A stretch of DNA of 64,000 nucleotides from Apium graveolens (Eukaryota; Streptophyta; Magnoliopsida; Apiales; Apiaceae): the NCBI RefSeq assembly GCF_009905375.1, contig NC_133653.1, positions 54,515,704 through 54,579,703 on the forward strand. Reading direction: 5' to 3'. Of the stretch, positions 1-10,935 are shown piece after piece (positions within the stretch are counted from its first letter, which is position 1; every line of letters begins with the position of its first letter). The position numbers and the translations under genes were made by a program. Under the pieces are notes generated by a model. The model was not told the DNA's origin, ran no database searches, and worked only from the letters and a program-made list of their open reading frames with translations.

Positions 1-680
1 GAGTTGGCTTCTTGTTCTTGAACAATTGATAAGGTGTCATGCATCTTGCTTGATTAATCAGAGAGATGTTCTGAGTGTAGCATGCAGTGTTTACAGCTTT
101 AGCCCAGAAATATGTTGGTAATTTTGATTCTTCAAGCATTGTCCTTGCAGCTTCAATAAGAGATCTATTCTTTCTTTCCACTACTCCATTCTGTTGTGGA
201 GTCCTTGCTGCTGAAAACTCATGCAAGATCCCATTTTCCTCACAAAATGCTCTCATGACATAGTTCTTGAACTCAGTTCCATTGTCACTCCTGATTCTTC
301 TAACTTTAAAATCAGGATGATTGTTAACTTGCCTTATGTGATTGATGATGATTTCACTAGCCTCATCTTTAGACTTTAGGAAATATGTTCAAGAGAACTT
401 TGAGAAATCATGTACAATTACTAGGCAAAATCTTTTCTTTGATATTGACAATACATTGACTGGTCCAAACAAATCCATGTGAAGGAGTTGCAGAGGCTCT
501 TCAATTGCTGAATCAAGTTTCTTCCTGAATGATGCTTTGATCTGCTTCCCTTTTTGGCAGGCATCACACAGTCCATCCTTTGTAAACTACACTAGAGGAA
601 TGCCTCTAACTAGCTCTTTCTTTACCAGCTCATTCATGGTCTTGAAGTTTAAATGGGATAGCTTCTTGTGCCATAGCCAA
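1..680 (-). pseudogene. E1 integrase (partial, decayed)
   Basis: The minus strand encodes a GAG-pre-integrase segment with the HHCC-type zinc-binding pattern (WLWHKKLSHLNF near 650-680, CDACQKGKQ near 550-570). It is followed by the integrase core with RSDNGTEF near 270-290 and TPQQNGVVERKNR near 170-215. These are signature blocks of copia integrases. The product would insert element cDNA into nuclear DNA. Several in-frame stops are visible, for example near 390 and 590, so it is a remnant. It runs off the left edge before reverse transcriptase. Confidence 0.8.
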
Positions 681-682
681 CT

Positions 683-1093
683 TTAATCTTGACTTGCTTT
701 ACTGAGAAGACAAGTTACAGATTCTGCTTTAGTTGAGTTAAAGTCAGCTAGATACACATTTCCTCTTCTCACACCAGTGAGAACCACTTTGTTATTTTGA
801 TTGTTAGTCACAACACAGGCTTCTTTGTTGAAGGTTACTGAGTTGCCTTTGTCATAAAGCTGGCTGATACTCAACAGATTGTGTTTGAGACCATCCACTA
901 AGGCAACCTCTTCAATGATGACATTGTCCTTTGAAATCAAGCCATATCCCACAGCATAACCTTTGCTGTCATCTCCAAAAGTGATACTTGGGCCAGCTCT
1001 CTCCTTAAACTCTGTGAGCAGGGTAGAATCACCAGTCATGTGTCTTGAACAGCCACTATCCAAGTACCAAAGATTCTTTCTGTTTCCCTTCAC
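683..1093 (-). pseudogene. E1 aspartic protease segment
   Basis: This 136-codon open stretch begins with LWYLDSGCSRHMTG, the active-site block of copia retropepsins (D-S-G, where most retropepsins have D-T/S-G) with the S-R-H-M-T-G continuation usual for this superfamily. The enzyme would cleave the Gag-Pol polyprotein. It lies in a different frame from the upstream linker (1108-2037), so a frameshift sits between 1093 and 1108. A stop at its end separates it from the integrase region. The whole is therefore a broken polyprotein. Confidence 0.78.
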
Positions 1094-1107
1094 ACATCAA
1101 AATCAAA

Positions 1108-2037
1108 TCAAGTTGATTTTGGTACCCAAGTTTCCTTGGGTCCTGCCTTGTTAGCTTTCTTCTTCTGTTTCTTAGGCCTTATCTCATTTGACTTAGGAAT
1201 TTCAGATTCTTCCTTAGTCAATTGGGTTGTACCTTTGAAACCACTAAATGCAACAGAATTATCATGCATGTTATGGCTAACAGGAAATGGCATGCTTGGT
1301 GCAAACATGTTATTCCAGTAAGGCATGCTAAATGGCATTTGAGGCATATTGTATGCAGCATAATATGGATTAGGTGCAAATGGCATATTAGCAAACTGTG
1401 CATTCATGTTCTGTGTAGGCATAGCATTAACAGGCATGGGAGGCATGGCATTTATGTTAGGAAATTGAGGCTGAACAGACATGGGAGTAGGCATGGCAGA
1501 TTTGCAATTAACAGACAAATGATTTACACTACAACACTTGACACAGATTTTTCTAGGAGCATATTTATCAGGTGTGTAGTTATTGTGTTTGTTAATCCCT
1601 ACTTTACCATTCCTATTGTTTTTCTTTTTAGTCTCTGTTTTTACCTCTATCTTCTCAAGACTGTCACTTAACTGTTTGACAGTCATGTTACCAACATTAG
1701 CCTTTTTCCCTTTCTTAGCTTGACTTGACTCTCCTGAGACAAAGTTCTTGGAAACAGACCCATACTTTTCATTTAGCTTGATTAATTTGGCTTTGCTAAT
1801 GGGTTTGCTTACAGCCGACGGATGAGGATTTTTATCATTCGACGGATAACACTTTTTGTTATCCGACGGATAGTCCTCATCATCCGTCGAGTCTACATCT
1901 GTCAGCAACCCACCTACCAAAATAGGTTCTAGTTTCTCCTTATTCTTTTTCCAGGCTTCATCACAAAAAGACTCAATTCCTTGAACCTTGGTGATTTGAG
2001 CATGAACATCCCTAGATGTTTTCCATGCTTTAATCAC
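1108..2037 (-). pseudogene. E1 gag-pol linker region
   Basis: About 309 codons continue in the frame of gag after a single amber codon at 2038-2040. The segment is low in recognisable domains. It has a Lys/Asp/Ser-rich N-terminal part, a Cys-rich patch (ICVKCCSVNHLSVNCK near 1505-1555) that could be a second degenerate knuckle, and a Met/Pro/Asn/Ala-rich tract at about 1225-1500. A short motif that is also dense in the LTR (ATCCGTCGA and variants) occurs four times at 1814-1890 and is translated there as PSDN/PSND-like repeats. The function is unknown. It ends at a stop at 1108-1110, shortly before the protease. Confidence 0.6.
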
Positions 2038-3507
2038 CTATTGTTCACGCTCGAGCTGCTTCTTCAAAATTTCTTCCTTTTTCAAGGACTCTGTTAATTC
2101 CTCCTTGGAAATCTTACACTCAATTTTTAGTTTCTCAAACTCAACAAACTGAGACTCAAGCACATTGTTCCTCCCACTTAAAAACAAATTGTTTTCTTTG
2201 ATTTTAGCATTTTCTTTAGTGAGAGACTTAAGTGTAACACGCAAATGATACAATTCTATAGACATGTCATTTATGGCATCATTACACTCAGCTTTAGATA
2301 AATGTGCAAGGTTTGTAGTGATTAACTGATTGCTTGAGGAACTTGTCTCTGTTTCATCAGACTTGGCCATTAGGGCTAGATTGACATAGCAGACATCTTC
2401 ATCTTCATCCAAACCATCAGCTGCCCAATCATTCTCTTGTGTAATAAAAGCCCTTTCTTTTTGTTTGAGTAGATCAAAGTATTTTTGCTTGTAATCTACA
2501 GACTCAAACCTTTTCTTACTGGATTCTGACTTTTTACACTCATTTGCAAAATGCCCTGCCAAGCCACATTTGAAACATTTGAATTTTGACTTATCCACCA
2601 TGTTTCTATTTGGCTTGGCTGCTCCAAAGTTCTTTTTGAACTTGAGCTTGGCAAATCTTCTTGAAAGGAATGCTAGGTGCTCATCAATGTCCTCCATGTC
2701 ATCTTGGCTCAAAGATTCTTCACTTTCTGCAGCTAGCCCCTTACCCTTGATTTCACAGACCTTTGAAGTTGATTCCATAGCTTCCATCTTTACTTCTTTC
2801 TCCTTTTCCAGATCAGCAACTAGTGCAATGGATCCTCCTTTCTTCTTTCCTCTCTCCATTCTTTCATCCTGCTCTATCTCAAGCTCATAGGTTTTCAGAA
2901 TGCCATACAGTCTCTCTAGAGTAAACTCCTTATAATCTTGTGAGTTTCTCAATGAGACTGTCATTGGTTTCCATTCCTTTGGAAGAGATCTGAGAAATTT
3001 CAGATTGGAGTCTTTAGTCTGATAGAATCTTCCATGCAACTTAAGAGAATTTAGTAGTTTTTGGAATCTACTAAAAATGTCAGTGAGTGACTCACTTTCT
3101 TCATTGTGAAAATGCTGATATTGCGGAATCAGGAGTTGTATTTTATTTTCTCTTACTTGCTCAGTACCATCACAGATTATCTGTATTGTGTCCCAAACTT
3201 CCTTGGCAGTCTTGCAGTTGATGATGTTGTCAAACATGTCTGCAGCAACACCATTGAACAGAATGTTCATGGCCTTTTTATCTTTCCTGACTTGTTCAAT
3301 GTCAGGATCAGACCATTCATGCCTTGGCTTTGGAACAGATGGCTCATTTCCTGTTGCAGCTCTCATTGGAATATGAGGGCCTCTTTCTATGCAGACCATA
3401 TAGGCCTCATCTTGAGAAAGCATATGAAGATGCATCTTTACCTTCCAATGATGGTAATTATCTTTATCAAGAAAAGGAATCTTGACTCCAACATCTTTCT
3501 TGTTCAT
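2038..3507 (-). pseudogene. E1 Gag (UBN2-type, CCHC zinc knuckle)
   Basis: The minus strand has 489 uninterrupted codons starting at an ATG 47 nt inside the primer-binding site. The N-terminal third has the plant copia Gag signature (DNYHHWKVKM near residues 16-25, then KEVWDTIQ). Residues around 310-325 form a CX2CX4HX4C zinc knuckle (CFKCGLAGHFANEC) for RNA binding. The C-terminal part is Lys/Glu-rich with coiled-coil character. The frame is interrupted by TAG at 2038-2040 and then continues open for 309 codons. A point nonsense mutation is the simplest reading. Programmed readthrough cannot be excluded from sequence alone. Confidence 0.82.
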
Positions 3508-3554
3508 CTTGCTGAATTGTTTTGATCTTTAAACTCTTTATTGATTAAGAGCTT

Positions 3555-3566
3555 GCTCTGATACCA
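3555..3566 (-). other. E1 primer-binding site (initiator tRNA-Met)
   Basis: On the minus strand this is TGGTATCAGAGC, complementary to the 3' end of plant initiator tRNA-Met. It lies two bases inside the LTR boundary, as in other copia elements. Confidence 0.9.
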
Positions 3567-3568
3567 AT

Positions 3569-4579
3569 TGTTAGTCCCTTAACAATATAGCAAGAATTAC
3601 AGAAGGGGGGTTGAATGGAATTCTTGAAATAAAAATGTTCAACTCGATTAAAGATATATTTGTTTTGATTAGCACAATGCGGAATGTAAACTTAAATGAA
3701 TCAAAACATAAGTAATTAAAAACAAGAGTCTTTAAAAACTTTCTGGTGGATTTAAACAATTCCACCAGAGATATATATAATATATCGAGAGGACTCTGTG
3801 TGCAGAAATGCCCACAGCTGCTTACAAATTGAACTGCTGAGAATACAGGAAATGCTAAAGATTAAGCTTACAAAGATTTCTCTGTTTTTGTGTTTCTCAA
3901 CTATCTCAGTTATTTTTCTATTTGCTACTCTCTTGGTTTATATAATACCAAGATTACAAAGTAAAAAAGACTGAACAAATATAAAATCTAACAGTCTTAA
4001 TCTTTGCTGCTTTTCATCCTCTATTACCCAGTTAATGGGCTTCCACAATGTGTTTGTATCCAACTCGACGGCTGTGTGTCAGCTTTCACTGTTCAACTGA
4101 TGTTTGAATTCTTGATATGATCATCCGTTGGCTTTCAGATCATCCGTCGATGACTTAATTGATCATCCGTCGACTGCTATGTTAAACATCCGTTGATAGT
4201 CATTTGATCATCCGTTGAAGGCTTTGTTAATCATCCGTCGGTAGCTATTTTGGCACTTGACTTCATTTCACTTATACAGAATTACAAGACATTACTTATG
4301 TACAATTAATCAACCTATTCTGCATATCTAGTTAAAGTCAACATGACTTATATGCTACTATAGATTCTATACAAAGGTGCATACATCACTGTGCTACAAA
4401 CTTATTATTACATAAGCTACTCACTCGATGGATAATAAGTTAATCATCCGTCGGGACTATAATGAGTTATCCGTCGGGACTATAATTCTTATTCGTCGAG
4501 TGCTACAATATTTCACTAAGTAAAATCTACTTAGATGTTTTGTTTAAGTGATCATCAGGTACACAACATATTCATAACA
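3569..4579 (-). repeat. E1 5' LTR (about 1.01 kb)
   Basis: On the minus strand it begins TGTTATG and ends CTAACA immediately before the primer-binding site. It shares the conserved block containing AACCCCCCTTCTGTAA with the E2 LTR (62548-63594), so the two belong to related families. The outer (U3) half contains about ten copies of ATCCGTCGA or ATCCGTTGA between 4056 and 4500. Its mate is outside the window, so LTR divergence cannot be measured. Confidence 0.82.
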
Positions 4580-5669
4580 CTATCTTCGTGTACAAATTCC
4601 TATACCCAGTAGAGCCCTTATAATTGTCCCTTAAGACTAAGAACTAAACCAAAGCATACTTCAGTGTACACAAGATGACTATGATGACCTCAAGTCTAAG
4701 GATACTTGTACAACTATCACTATGTGAACAACTGCTGACACGTGAGTGAACTCCATCAGTTGTTCAGCTATGTGAGTCATGTTCAGTGAACTTATTCTAT
4801 AATAAGCACCTACATACTAGCTATAGTGTCACCACACAAATGTCTATGAGAACAGACATCCTTCATAATGAAGCAAGCATAGTATGTACCGATCTTTGCG
4901 GATTATTAATTACCAGTTAGTAATCCTACGACCAGGAACTATTTAAGTTTAGAGTTATCATCTTTTAGGTCTCATTATTATGATCTCATCACAATCCATA
5001 AAAAGCTTTACTCTAAACTGTGGTATATCTTATTTAAACATTTAAATAGATAAAGCCCGCAATAAAAAACAAAACAAGTCTTTTATTAATATCAATGAAA
5101 TCAAAATAGATTACATAAAACTTATTCCTAAATCCTCATACATGATTGGACATAGGACATATCTCTTTCATGTGCAAGATCAATGGTGAAGATTAACTGA
5201 CAGAGGAAGATTAAAATTATCACATGATGCTAAAGATATGCTAAGCGAGAAATGGAAGATCTACTTTTCTATAAATAGAAATGACAAGTGATAGTTTAGA
5301 AAAGCTAATAGCATGTCTTATTGTGCACTGTGTAAACCAGCAGTTAACTGTATTATAAAGTTAATACTGGTCCTTTAGTCAGGAGTAACAATTTAGATCA
5401 AATTTCTTGTAACAATCTCAAGGAGAAGCTAAGCTCTTTATCAACAAAGAGCCTAGAAATTTTATAGCAAAACATTCTTAATTTGAATATAAAATTAAGT
5501 GAGTTTTGAAGATTTGTGTTCTTTATTTTCTGCAAGCTTAATTTCTGCATGAACACATTTTACTACAAGATTTAATTTGCTTTGTTCAACCATAAAAATT
5601 CAAGAAAAGCTCAAAAATAGTAAAACACATTCACCCCCCCCCCCCTTGTGTGTTATTCATTTCCTAACA
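4580..5669 (+). repeat. LTR-like block in + orientation, cut by E1
   Basis: There are no coding ORFs. The right part looks like the end of a copia LTR read on the + strand. It has a TATA box (CTATAAATAG near 5268-5277), a 12-base poly-C run at 5634-5645, and the terminus TTTCCTAACA at 5669. No primer-binding site follows; instead the integrase reading frame of H resumes. It is therefore a 3' or solo LTR inserted in H, whose left part would lie beyond E1 and off-window. The first ~600 bp could be a separate LTR fragment. Confidence 0.5.
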
Positions 5670-5672
5670 TTG

Positions 5673-6790
5673 TGTAAAAAGATTAAGGTGTGATAATGGC
5701 ACAGAATTCAGGAATGTAATTCTGCATGACATCTGCAAATATAAGGGCATTGTTCAAGAGTTCTCAGCTGCAAGGACACCTCAGCAAAACGGGGTAGTTG
5801 AGAAAAAAGAATAGAACACTAGTAGAAGCTGCTAGAAAAATACTGCAAGATGCCAAATTGCCAACAAGTTTTTGGGAAGAAGCTGTCAACATTGCATGCT
5901 ACACTCAAAATAGATATCTCATCAACAAGAATCTTGGCAAGTCACCCTACTCAATTTTATCAAAAAGGAAGCCTACTGTGAAGCATCTGCATGTGTTTGG
6001 AAGCATGTGTTTTGTTGTAAAAGACAACTCTGAATATGTGGGAAAATTTGACTCTAAAGTTTTTGAAGAAATTTTTCTGGGATATTCATTGGAAAGAACT
6101 ACATACAGAGTTTATGTGCTTGAACAAAAGAAAATTTTGGAAAGCACAGATGTGACTTTTGATGATGACAAGTGTTCAGGCTTGGAGTGCTTTGATGAAA
6201 ATGAAGCCGAAACCCTTAAGTTTGAAAATCTCAACATTGATAGTGGTTCTGAAGATGAAGCTGAGATCAACACAAGCAACAAAATGAATGAAGAGTCAAT
6301 TGAGTTAGTAAATCATGGGAATGGAAACTCATCTCAAATACCTGCATTTGATAGCACAAACTTAGGGGGAGAAAGAGAAGAAAGTTTTGCAAGTCATGCC
6401 AATGCTGAAGAAAATGGAGAAACTTCAAGTCTACAAAATCATACCATAAAGTGGGATAAGAGTCACACAAGGGATGCAATTATTGGTGATCCAAATGCTG
6501 GAGTGAGGACTAGAAGTACAACTTCTAATGAATGTCTACATGTATGCTTTCTTTCAAAAATTAAGCCTAAGAAAATCGAGGAAGCTCTACTTTATCCTGA
6601 TTGGATATCTGCTATACAAGAAGAGCTAAATCGGTTTGAAAGAAATAAAGTTTGGAAGTTGGTTCCTGCACCAAAGAGCAGAAGTAAAATTGGAAAAAAG
6701 TGGGTGTACAGGAACAAAATGGATGAAAATGGAATTGTAACAAGAAACAAAGAAAGGTTGGTTGCAAAAGGCTACTCACAGGAGGAATAA
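5673..6790 (+). pseudogene. H integrase C-terminal half and RT N-terminus
   Basis: Coding similarity starts inside the integrase core (CDNGTEF near 5690-5712) and continues through TPQQNGVVE near 5777-5805, a block that is itself frameshifted near 5803. A 330-codon open stretch (5798-6790) covers the rest of integrase, the acidic linker (about 6130-6500) and the first RT block (KKWVYRNKMDENG, near 6695-6740). It ends at a TAA at 6788 directly after GYSQEE, where copia RT normally continues. The 5' half of integrase is missing because the + strand LTR-like block interrupts it at 5669. Confidence 0.82.
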
Positions 6791-7370
6791 ATTGATTATG
6801 ATAATACTTTTGCTCCAGTTGCAAGACTTGAAGCAATAAGGATCTTTCTTGCATTTGCTGCACACTTAAACTTTAAAGTGTATCAAATGGATGTAAAGAG
6901 TGCATTTCTTAATGGTGAGTTGGAAGAAGAAGTTTATGTGCAACAACCACCTAGCTTTGAAGATCCAGAATTTCCAGATTTTTTCTACAAACTACTCAAG
7001 GCTCTCTATGGATTAAAGCAAATACCTAGAGCTTGGTATGACACATTGTCAGAATTTCTGTTTAAACATGGATTCACTAGAGGAACCATTGATAAGACTC
7101 TATTGTACAAGCAACATGATGGTGATATAATCCTAGTTCAAATTTATGTTGATGATATCATTTTTGGTTCTACTAATGAAAAGTTATGTCAAAGATTCTC
7201 AAGACTCATGCAGAGTGAATATGAAATAAGCATGATGGGAGAATTAAGTTACTTTCTTGGACTTCAAGTCAGTCAAAGAAGTGATGGAATCTTCATCAGC
7301 CAAACCAAGTATGTTAAAGATTTATGAAGAAATTTGGAATGGTTAATTGTTCACCTATATCAACACCTAT
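6791..7370 (+). pseudogene. H reverse transcriptase core
   Basis: The RT continues in the same frame after the TAA at 6788. Recognisable blocks are the [20 protein letters not shown] motif near 6880-6940, [12 protein letters not shown] near 7000-7035, and the catalytic YVDD within [11 protein letters not shown] near 7140-7172. A frameshift near 7324 moves the frame just before the N1 insertion at 7375. The protein continues beyond N1 at 20304, which shows that N1 landed between the RT palm and RNase H. Confidence 0.85.
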
Positions 7371-7375
7371 GTCTA
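7371..7375. repeat. Target-site duplication GTCTA, left copy (N1)
   Basis: The 5 bp GTCTA precedes the N1 left LTR and is repeated exactly at 20304-20308 after the right LTR. It lies within the RT reading frame of H. Confidence 0.93.
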
Positions 7376-7881
7376 TGTTGCCCAGTGAACATATAATTAT
7401 TTAAGGGGGGTTGGATACAATTGTATAAATATTTCGAACAAGTAATAAAATATAACAGCTTTTTATATATCTGATAAAAACTGTTACAAAACTCTCTCAA
7501 GAAATACTGATGTTCTTGAGAGCTGCTAGATCGAATGATACTCGAGATCGAATGATACTCGAGATCGATTCACTAAGTGATTACCTAAACTGTGTTTATA
7601 TACTACACAACTACAACAAATCAATCTAAGATATGCATTATTAAAAGCTAACTAAAACTGATACATATCTTCAACTGAAAAGATAAAGTCCTATAACTCA
7701 GACGTAAAAGATATCTGCTCCACAATATAAGGAACATAACAAATCTTCTAACTGTCTTCAAATACTGATGTCATCCAAATGCTGATGATGTGTCAAATCC
7801 CGACGACACATCAGATACTGATGACACCTGAACAGCCAGATTCTGAGCTTCTTCTAATCATTGAGAATTCAATATGTAACA
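7376..7881 (-). repeat. N1 3' LTR
   Basis: The ends on the + strand are TGTTGCCCAG and ATGTAACA. It aligns along its whole length with 19815-20303. The only length difference is a 17-bp tandem duplication of GAATGATACTCGAGATC near 7530-7565. Confidence 0.93.
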
Positions 7882-7883
7882 AT

Positions 7884-7893
7884 CTCCCCCAAT
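7884..7893 (-). other. N1 polypurine tract
   Basis: On the minus strand this reads TTGGGGGAGA just before the 3' LTR. It is the expected primer site for plus-strand DNA synthesis and matches the position and sequence of the tract beside the E2 LTR. Confidence 0.8.
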
Positions 7894-7972
7894 TTATGCT
7901 TAATATAATGAAGCACAAATTCCATTCTCAATGATGCCAAATCCAATCTACAAAATGTACAAGGAGTAAAGC

Positions 7973-10543
7973 TTACTTCAGTATCTTCAGATAACTTATA
8001 GTTGTTTCCAGAAAGTTTTTCAATCTTTCTTCCTCCTTGTCTCGTAGGACTTTAACAAGCTTTTTCTTCAACTTTCTCTTCTCTTCAATGTCTTCTCCAA
8101 GATGATAGATAACTGATCTCAATTTAGAAATTGAGATTTTTCCTATCTCAAGATCACCAATCAACATGTAGCTTAAACTGAGATCTTCATGATCAGGACT
8201 GAAGAATAATTGAGGACTATTGAGAAAAACTTGTAGCACTGCAGCTCCCTTTTTTATCTTCATTTCTTGACCAGTATAAGTTCTATACTCAGGAACATAA
8301 TCACCATTGTATTTATCATCTTTTGTCATGACTCTTCTTCTGATGACTTCAAGTATCATAGAAGACCAATTTCTAGTGACACTGTTCTCAACTCTAAGAA
8401 GATAGTGAATGCATTTCAATTCTATCATAGTCTTTATTAAGAGTTGCTACAATGTAAAGTTCTTTACTTTACCATCCCTGAAAAAGTACATAATCTCTTC
8501 TCTGACATTATTATCATTTATCTTTCTATAGACGATCTTCATAACTTTAACTTTCCCAAGATGTGAAGGAGAAACTTTTTCACCAAGATTCTCTGTCAGA
8601 GTATTTATATCCAGCAGATCAGATCTTAGAATCTCCATATCAGAATGACCAATCCCTCCTCTGGTTCGAGATTTGACAAGTTTCAATTTTTCATTGTATT
8701 CCACCTAAGAAGGTTTCTTGATGGACTTATCAACATCATTCTATTCTGGAATAGAATCTCTTAACCCTGCTGACACAAATTCAACATGCTTAAACCCTTT
8801 AGGATAGTCAAATGTATAAATATCTTTCCATCTTCTGTCCTTCTTGATGAGAGGAGCATAACTTGTAGACAGATTATTAATCTTCCCTTTTGTTTTATGA
8901 CATAGCTCTCTCTTTGATTTTAAAACTCTTTGCAAATATTATTTACATGCCTGATCAGCATTCCTCCTATCAACCTTTTCTTTTTCATCAACCTCTGAAG
9001 AATGAGGAGTGACTACTGGAGTAAGGGCTGAATCATTTAATGCTTTGATCACCTTTTCATCAGAGTCAAAATCAGTTGTCAGGTTCATAGCATCAGGATC
9101 TGCTTTTAATTCAGGATTTGTGTCTGCATCAGGAGTTATATTTTGATTTGATGTATCAGCTTGATCAATGTCAGTGGCTGATCTTTTCTTCCTTGGTATA
9201 ATCAACTCTTCTGGCTTCTGAACTTCTTCATCTTCTTCATGTCCTTCATGTCCTTGTACATGAACATACCCTTCTCTGGATAGAAAATTCAGAAAAGTAG
9301 AGTTAAATGTAGTCACTTGACTTGATTTAGAAATTCTTCCTCCTCTTCTTCTTCCTCTAGCTCTTGTAGATCTACCACCTCTTTTTTCTCTTCCCTTAGA
9401 AGTGTTAGCTTCAGCTTCAATCTGAGCCATTAGCTCTTTTTGTTGCATAACCGCTTCTTCAGGTGTCAGATCAGAAAATTCTTTAGTTATATACCCAAGA
9501 GCACTCCTAGCATTCTTTTTCTCAAACCTCTTGTCTTTGTAGTACAAGACATTCTTTTCACATGTTTCCTTATACCTGTAAGGAAATAATAATCCCTTAG
9601 CATCTGCTAAATTAAAGATTGTAACAGCATCATCCTCAGGAACACCAGCAGTAGTCTTGTGTTTGGCTTTGTGAGTACCAGTAGACTTCCTTTGTCCTGA
9701 AGAATGAGTCTTCTTGGAATTTTAAGGTTGTTGAATATTAGAAACAATTTGAACATCTGTAACCGGATTATTCTTATCACCATCATCATCAATATTTTTA
9801 TCCTTTGTCTGGATAGAATCTGGTGTACATTTTGTAGCAACTATCTTCTCCCCCTTTTTGGCATCAGTATTTGAAAGAAGAGAAAAAAGAGCATCTGGTT
9901 TGTCATATATAGAAGAGACCTTATCTTCTAAGGAGGAAATTCGAGAGGCCATGCTGTGTTGAGATTCAACAACATCTATGATAGTATTTTTCACACTTTT
10001 GAATTCAGCTGAGGTAGGTGTGTGAAGCCAAAATCCATCAATTTTCTCCTTGACAATAGCATGAGACTTCTTCATTTCATCAAGGTCAGAGTGAATTCCT
10101 TTAACAGAAATAGTGGAGGCCTTACTAGTGGAGGCCTTAAGATGCAACTTCAGATCAGGAGTTTGAATTTCATCATAGGCACGATGAATATGTTGCAAGC
10201 GAATAGAAGACGAGATAGAAGTATTTGCAAGTCTCCATTTATAATCCCATTTTATTTGTCTGAAATGCTCAGCATCAACATTGTAATAAGAAGGATTGTC
10301 ATTGAAGTGGGAAGAAGAACTAACATTGGACTTCTTAGATGCATCAATTGCAGACTTAAGCTGAGCTGTGTCAGAATCATCCTCATCACTGTCATTATCT
10401 GAATCAGACAGCCCATCAGAAGAATTTACAGAATCAGGCAGAGTTACCTTGCCTTTATTTAGATTCTTTGCAAGAGATGCCTGTGGCTGATGAGATCTTG
10501 AAACAGAAACATGGTCACACCTAAATCTCTCTATTCTTTTCAA
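7973..10543 (-). pseudogene. N1 envelope-like region, second half
   Basis: Successive open stretches in one minus-strand frame (10543-9722, 9547-8939, 8935-8741, 8704-8447, 8428-7973) are separated mainly by stop codons. The N-terminal part is Ser/Asp-rich and acidic. The middle has an Arg/Gly-rich basic patch (near 9330-9380) and acidic Asp/Pro repeats. The C-terminal 150 residues are Lys/Glu-rich and probably helical. This is the position of the envelope-like ORF in Sireviruses, but I see no transmembrane segment or signal peptide and assign no function. It is in a different frame from 10936-12828, either as a separate ORF or through a frameshift near 10.5-10.9 kb. Confidence 0.6.
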
Positions 10544-10935
10544 GTGATCTCATCACTTCTTACACAATATATTACTTTTAAGAGTAATAGTGTTCTCACA
10601 GAAGAAACTTTATAAGTAAAGAAAAACTTATAAGATTTTTATCTCAAAGCTACCTCTCCTTTTGCCAGTACAGGAGACTGCCACTCAAAATTTTTTTTAA
10701 TCTGATATTTTCACACAGTCTCACAGAAAGGCTCAATCATACATTTAGCAAAGAAATAAGAGATGGCTAAGAAGAGATGTATGTTTGTCATATATATAGA
10801 GGTAACCTTAAAAAATGAGATTATTTATAATCATACAAACATGAGAATATATATGAGAAAGTTAGCAATACCTGAAGGTGAGTCCTCAAGTGGAAGTGAG
10901 GATAGTGGAGGAACAAACAGCACATCAGGATGCTT

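Larger units (their letters stand above)
1..4579 (-). mobile_element. E1: Ty1-copia (Sirevirus-like) retrotransposon, left end outside window
   Basis: This is the 5' half of a minus-strand copia element. Reading leftwards it has a 5' LTR (3569-4579), a primer-binding site (3555-3566), gag (from 3507), a long gag-pol linker, protease and the start of integrase at the window edge. The order gag-PR-INT is that of Ty1-copia. The large gag with a CCHC knuckle and a long linker fits the Sirevirus lineage. All coding parts are broken. The right edge abuts a + strand LTR-like block at 4580, so E1 probably inserted into that block. Its own target duplication cannot be confirmed because the left end is off-window. 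Confidence 0.88.

Noticed and set aside
1222..1671. 149-codon + strand ORF
   Set aside because: Antisense shadow of the E1 gag-pol linker; its His/Ile/Arg-rich composition comes from complementing the Met/Pro/Asn tract.
3555..3566. tRNA-Met gene fragment
   Set aside because: Only the 12-base complement of the tRNA 3' end is present, at the exact place of a primer-binding site. The same applies at 19801 and 30292.
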